Below are positions 62,101 through 64,000 of a stretch of 64,000 bases of DNA, piece after piece. The stretch comes from Oscillospiraceae bacterium (GTDB lineage: Bacteria > Bacillota > Clostridia > Oscillospirales > Ruminococcaceae): contig JAITFZ010000015.1 of NCBI GenBank assembly GCA_031280965.1, forward strand, positions 1 through 64,000, in the 5' to 3' direction. The number at the start of each line of letters is the position of its first letter. Position 1 is the first letter of the stretch. Made by a program: the position numbers and the translations under genes. The notes beneath the pieces were generated by a model. It was given only the letters and a program-made list of their open reading frames with translations, did no database searches and had not been told where the DNA came from.

Positions 62101-62195
62101 TTATGCTGACGCCGAGAAAGAGTACAGCCCTTGTCTTAACTCCGCTGATGGCGGCGAATTGGGTCGAAAAAAACACTGAGATATTGAATAATTAA
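59118..62195 (+). CDS. Large HSP90-type (GHKL) ATPase-domain protein
   Basis: A 1025-residue cytosolic protein. The N-terminal 220 residues are a GHKL ATP-binding domain: N-box ESVIRELLQNAFDCDY (Asn84 for Mg-ATP), and GRNTKNAASSEGRFGVGAKS (lid and GxxGxG). The first glycine box, normally DxGxG, reads YNEVGF (Asn112), so the adenine-contacting Asp is Asn. The following 800 residues, including a conserved-looking RTGIRPDREGD stretch near 360, match no domain I know. HSP90-like proteins paired with SNF2-like helicases occur in uncharacterised bacterial gene pairs. The start is GTG at 59118 with GGGGTGA upstream. It ends the run, followed by a strong terminator. Confidence 0.75.
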   Translation: MAELNGKTVTRLVGDFYEGHAAGNKEQMTSTLEQLDALLMTGEAAHIEFIDYFNELFSGRTAYNTLLGVKEYPVESVIRELLQNAFDCDYDQEDIKIGINFKDNHTISISYNEVGFILEQFMFYLSFGRNTKNAASSEGRFGVGAKSVFMNVEWLSMRSNNFSFCITNNDGHLKITDINLRRPIFKGTEMVIKVDAEQHRRIKENFINLTARKSDYINLVEICFAFNRKKILNNKATQEFNDKRTFNIAVMHNGKLIDFYKVFNHTNKAVDVNVIRFTQGGKSVVDFVCYEDDGFVYLIPFAVAVAKRTDLIVLLSEKYNYFSTYELTGLMQNADSKFANEKLSAFFISVPNRHITSFRTGIRPDREGDVISHVEESLKKIINDYKRFFVLELVQNPDGSGLYFLRPESYAFEFIKNFILTSSLAYGLKRDFLNAVSLRYSREEAPVGYGDLRKNAFSSSVRDVSKEDHLDGSAYDDLILDKLDKMNENLPDTGDKVFYAGYEWTGELDGDGGVVYAYEFHKNGNIMTISSEDNPAGTDYDLYDGFMSLLERLLENVLGGSKIADEEQFKKMLVMLGDVYADDFRIALRENKLWVSQANEECAVDISDLKIGNIANLMSCLHRHRQLFLTYQDYNETVKLMLAAFAGGKDTADFLRAVREQGVEIVLSRDPDNNFCFTLYEMQYPIPDAMTMPELLDIVGDIGVLIKHGILKGRSFGFKYEQSRYNFEPKKIADILATESLPAEMIVELLGGIYDCDLKTERLALLGENDAIIDIIDYKYGIGSEDAEKCKKAQKFIVMRDDNTKEEFADLIELIIIGEVKDLMRKRYLGAKAAKIVIPDQLSFSMKPAPAFNKGEFKYLREVVRSITDNNYNARNFYARDINSKLFGYGGYCSFCRFETDGINGFSVNDFEVALMHGKNEKKFNFSLYLCVNDAAFCDSWVIDDLTVGGKSPFLWLEEIAGAEAVTPEFLTAMLTYREQITHDMSKTEDNWDSVMLTPRKSTALVLTPLMAANWVEKNTEILNN

Positions 62196-62252
62196 CAATA
62201 TATAGTGTTTGTAAAAAACATGTAAGCACAACATGTTGTATATTCATTTTGT

Positions 62253-62278
62253 GAAGAACTCTCAAAAGAGAGTTCTTC
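62253..62278 (+). terminator. Terminator after the HSP90-like gene
   Basis: GAAGAACTCTC (62253-62263) and GAGAGTTCTTC (62268-62278) form a perfect 11-bp stem with an AAAA loop, followed by ATTTTG. It is the first strong terminator after the pgk promoter, about 11.6 kb downstream. Confidence 0.85.
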
Positions 62279-62340
62279 ATTTTGTGCAATATGCACAAAA
62301 AAACGCCGAAAAGTTTTCCTCTTAAAAAGTAAAAAAGGAA

Positions 62341-62370
62341 TTGCTTTTTGAAGTTAGTATGTGTTATAAT
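62341..62370 (+). promoter_or_regulatory. Sigma-A promoter of the mraZ operon
   Basis: TTGCTT (62341-62346) and TATAAT (62365-62370) with 18 bases between; the -10 is extended (TGTTATAAT). It lies just ahead of the MraZ boxes. Confidence 0.7.
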
Positions 62371-62376
62371 GTTTGT

Positions 62377-62416
62377 AGTGCCGAAAAGTGGCAAAAAGAG
62401 GCAAAAGGCGGTGAAG
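62377..62416 (+). promoter_or_regulatory. MraZ box array (autoregulatory operator)
   Basis: Four direct repeats with an exact 10-base period: AGTGCCGAAA, AGTGGCAAAA, AGAGGCAAAA and GGCGGTGAAG. MraZ is known to bind AAAGTGG-type direct repeats in its own promoter; these fit in sequence, number and place, between the -10 box and the mraZ start codon. The last unit overlaps the Shine-Dalgarno region. Confidence 0.75.
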
Positions 62417-62418
62417 TT

Positions 62419-62832
62419 ATGGAGTTCAGTGTAAATATTGACGCTAAGGGCAGATTGAACTTCCCGTCCAAGTTGCGCGAAGAATTAGGCGAAACTTTTT
62501 ATGTCACAAGAAATTTAGGGGCAAAATGTCTGAAAGTATACTCGGCACAGGGATGGAAATCTTTATTAGAAAAAATCAATGCGGCACCGGAAACCGAACT
62601 CGCAATGCTTCGCAGATTCTTAATCGGAGGTAAGCAAAAGGTTGAACCGGACAAGCAGGGCAGGTTCGTTGTATCTCAGGCGCTTCGTGAACATGCGGGA
62701 ATTGAAGCGGAAACCGAAGTTGCTGTATTAGACCTTGAGGGATATGCTGAAATATGGAACAAGGCTGAATTTAGCACATATACGGGCGACGAAGCCGCTA
62801 TGTTGGAGCTTGCCGCAAAATACGGCGTATAA
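62419..62832 (+). CDS. mraZ: Transcriptional regulator MraZ
   Basis: A 137-residue protein with two AbrB-like halves, each with the DxxGR signature: VNIDAKGRLNFPSKLREELG near the N-terminus and VEPDKQGRFVVSQALREHAG in the second half. MraZ forms a ring-shaped oligomer and represses or modulates the division and cell-wall (dcw) cluster from the boxes upstream. I start at 62419 (GGTGA upstream, family start MEFSVNIDAKGR); the frame is open further up across the promoter. Slightly shorter than the usual 143 residues at its N-terminus. Confidence 0.94.
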   Translation: MEFSVNIDAKGRLNFPSKLREELGETFYVTRNLGAKCLKVYSAQGWKSLLEKINAAPETELAMLRRFLIGGKQKVEPDKQGRFVVSQALREHAGIEAETEVAVLDLEGYAEIWNKAEFSTYTGDEAAMLELAAKYGV

Positions 62833-62833
62833 T

Positions 62834-63766
62834 ATGATTGAATTTTCTCACACATCCGTGTTACTTAATGAATGCATAGAAGCGCTTGCAATAAAGCCGA
62901 AAGGCGTTTATATAGACGGCACGGTCGGAGGCGGAGGACACAGCCTTGAAATTGCCCAAAGACTGAACTTCCCCAAAGGCAAACTCCTCTGCCTCGACAC
63001 GGACAAGCGGGCGCTTAAAGCGGCTCGCGAAAAACTTAAAGACTACCCTGTAATTATTATAAACGATAACTTCGCAAATGTAAAGGGACAAGCTACCGCG
63101 AACAGAATAAAAAACGCAGACGGTATTTTAATGGACTTGGGTGTTTCATCGCACCAGCTCGACAGCGGGGAGCGCGGATTTTCTTTTCATGAGGACGCGC
63201 CTCTTGACATGAGAATGGACGGCGACAGTAAGCTTTGCGCGTATGATGTAGTGAATTCCTATTCGGCAGAAGATTTAACAAGGATTCTATTTTTATACGG
63301 CGAAGAAAAATTCGCAAGAGGAATCGTCGGCGGTATAATTAAAGCGCGTGAAACCGCCCCGATACAAACGACATTACAGCTTGCCGAGATTATAAAAAAC
63401 AACGTACCTTTAAAAGTGCGGCGGGAGAAAAACCCGTGCAGAAAAACTTTTCAGGCAATCAGAATTGAAGTCAACGATGAACTCGAAAGCATAAAAGCCG
63501 CATTGCCCGACGCATTTGATTTGCTTAATAAAGGCGGCAGGCTTGCAGTAATTTCGTTTCACTCGCTTGAAGACAGAATTGTCAAAAATATATTTAAAGA
63601 ATTTTCAACAGGGTGCGTGTGTCCGCCCGGATTTCCCGTCTGTGTTTGCAAAAACAAACCCCAAGGCAGTTTGGTTTATAAAAAGCCGATAACGGCGGGG
63701 GAAATTGAGCTTTCTGCCAATAACCGCAGCAGAAGCGCAAAATTACGTGTAATAGAAAAACTATAG
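62834..63766 (+). CDS. rsmH: 16S rRNA (cytosine(1402)-N(4))-methyltransferase
   Basis: A 310-residue SAM-dependent enzyme (formerly MraW). FSHTSVLLNECIEAL, VYIDGTVGGGGHSLEIAQRL (SAM loop), GILMDLGVSSHQLD, RGFSFHEDAPLDMRMD and the late RRPITxxxxEI-like (KKPITAGEIELSANNRSRSA) block are present, together with FQAIRIEVNDEL and VISFHSLEDRIVK. Start at 62834, one base after the mraZ stop, with no separate Shine-Dalgarno, so it depends on translational coupling to mraZ. Confidence 0.96.
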   Translation: MIEFSHTSVLLNECIEALAIKPKGVYIDGTVGGGGHSLEIAQRLNFPKGKLLCLDTDKRALKAAREKLKDYPVIIINDNFANVKGQATANRIKNADGILMDLGVSSHQLDSGERGFSFHEDAPLDMRMDGDSKLCAYDVVNSYSAEDLTRILFLYGEEKFARGIVGGIIKARETAPIQTTLQLAEIIKNNVPLKVRREKNPCRKTFQAIRIEVNDELESIKAALPDAFDLLNKGGRLAVISFHSLEDRIVKNIFKEFSTGCVCPPGFPVCVCKNKPQGSLVYKKPITAGEIELSANNRSRSAKLRVIEKL

Positions 63767-63799
63767 AGATATAACAAAAAGTAAGAGTAAGGGCGGGCA

Positions 63800-63820
63800 G
63801 CGCAATGCACGGCATTGCGC
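63800..63820 (+). other. Hairpin between rsmH and the ftsL-like gene
   Basis: GCGCAATGC and GCATTGCGC form a perfect 9-bp stem with an ACG loop; flanking GGG/CCC can extend it. No T run follows in the direction of the operon, so it is not a standard terminator. It resembles the GGGGCG-type sequences after other genes. Confidence 0.5.
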
Positions 63821-63864
63821 CGAACCCACCTTAAAAGGAAAAAAATACGAGGGGGAACTTTTAA

Positions 63865-64000
63865 ATGCTGACATCTAACAGCGCCGGCACGTTTCATGAT
63901 TTTGCACTGTTTGAAAGCCATGAAAGAGAACATGGAGAAAAACCGAAAAGGAGAACAAGAAGAAACGCCGCTCCGCAGTCGGTGTCGAAAAGCGGAAGCT
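63865..64000 (+). CDS. N-terminus of a putative FtsL-like division protein (partial)
   Basis: An open frame from ATG 63865 to the window end (45 codons): MLTSNSAGTFHDFALFESHE and then a Lys/Arg-rich segment (KPKRRTRRN). GAGGGGG lies about 10 bases upstream. FtsL, a small bitopic divisome protein with a basic cytoplasmic N-terminus, normally follows rsmH in the dcw cluster; only the basic tail is visible here, so the call rests on position. Confidence 0.5.
   Translation, partial: MLTSNSAGTFHDFALFESHEREHGEKPKRRTRRNAAPQSVSKSGS

Overview
The window looks like a chromosomal segment of a flagellated, endospore-forming Clostridia-type Firmicute, probably an uncultured lineage. The evidence is an alpha/beta-type small acid-soluble spore protein gene, a late flagellar operon (flgM-flgN-flgK-flgL-DUF6470-fliW-csrA-fliD-fliS) with a sigma-D-type promoter, purine-rich Shine-Dalgarno sequences and the mraZ-rsmH-ftsL start of a division/cell-wall cluster. 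I see no rRNA, tRNA, CRISPR array, transposase or prophage genes.

Layout. 1-7.1 kb (minus strand): a c-di-GMP synthase gene (PAS-GGDEF), a secreted metzincin-like protease, then a tandem array of five paralogous lipoproteins with near-identical ends, an 88-bp remnant of the GGDEF gene, and a sixth lipoprotein cut by the window edge. 7.4-12.1 kb: spore protein gene, then coaD, rsmD, uvrC and a DegV gene. 12.2-15.4 kb: esterase, leucine-rich-repeat lipoprotein, lysA. 15.5-22.1 kb: NatAB-like ABC exporter with a clear promoter/operator, a probable sigma-D-dependent unknown gene, a MATE transporter and a LysM-G5-M23 peptidase. 22.2-26.2 kb: CofE-like ligase, a PASTA pseudokinase and fused ispDF. 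26.2-37.1 kb: the flagellar operon, with a 1446-residue FliD. 37.2-50.6 kb: ttcA, a divergent CCA-enzyme relative, a GT-A-like protein, pyrG, ppk1, polA, acetyltransferases, a phosphatase, pyridoxal kinase, trmL and a second DegV. 50.7-62.2 kb: a glycolytic run (pgk, PilZ protein, zinc-ribbon protein, tpiA, gpmI) that continues with 14 bp of spacing into a TIR-transmembrane-repeat protein, then a degenerate SNF2-like helicase and a 1025-residue HSP90-type (GHKL) ATPase, closed by a strong terminator. 62.3-64 kb: mraZ, rsmH and the start of an ftsL-like gene.

The main unexplained observations are: (i) a dispersed leader element of about 75-100 bp, found five times, always in the same orientation and ending exactly at the start codon of unrelated genes (coaD, LRR lipoprotein, lysA, ppk1, gpmI); (ii) the TIR / helicase-like / HSP90-like module; (iii) a CTP synthase whose glutaminase nucleophile Cys is Ser; (iv) a PASTA receptor kinase lacking all core catalytic residues; (v) the lipoprotein array with constant ends and divergent middles downstream of a metzincin and a GGDEF protein; and (vi) a giant FliD with an internally repeated insert. 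c-di-GMP signalling (GGDEF protein, PilZ protein), motility and the surface lipoproteins may be connected, but that is inference.
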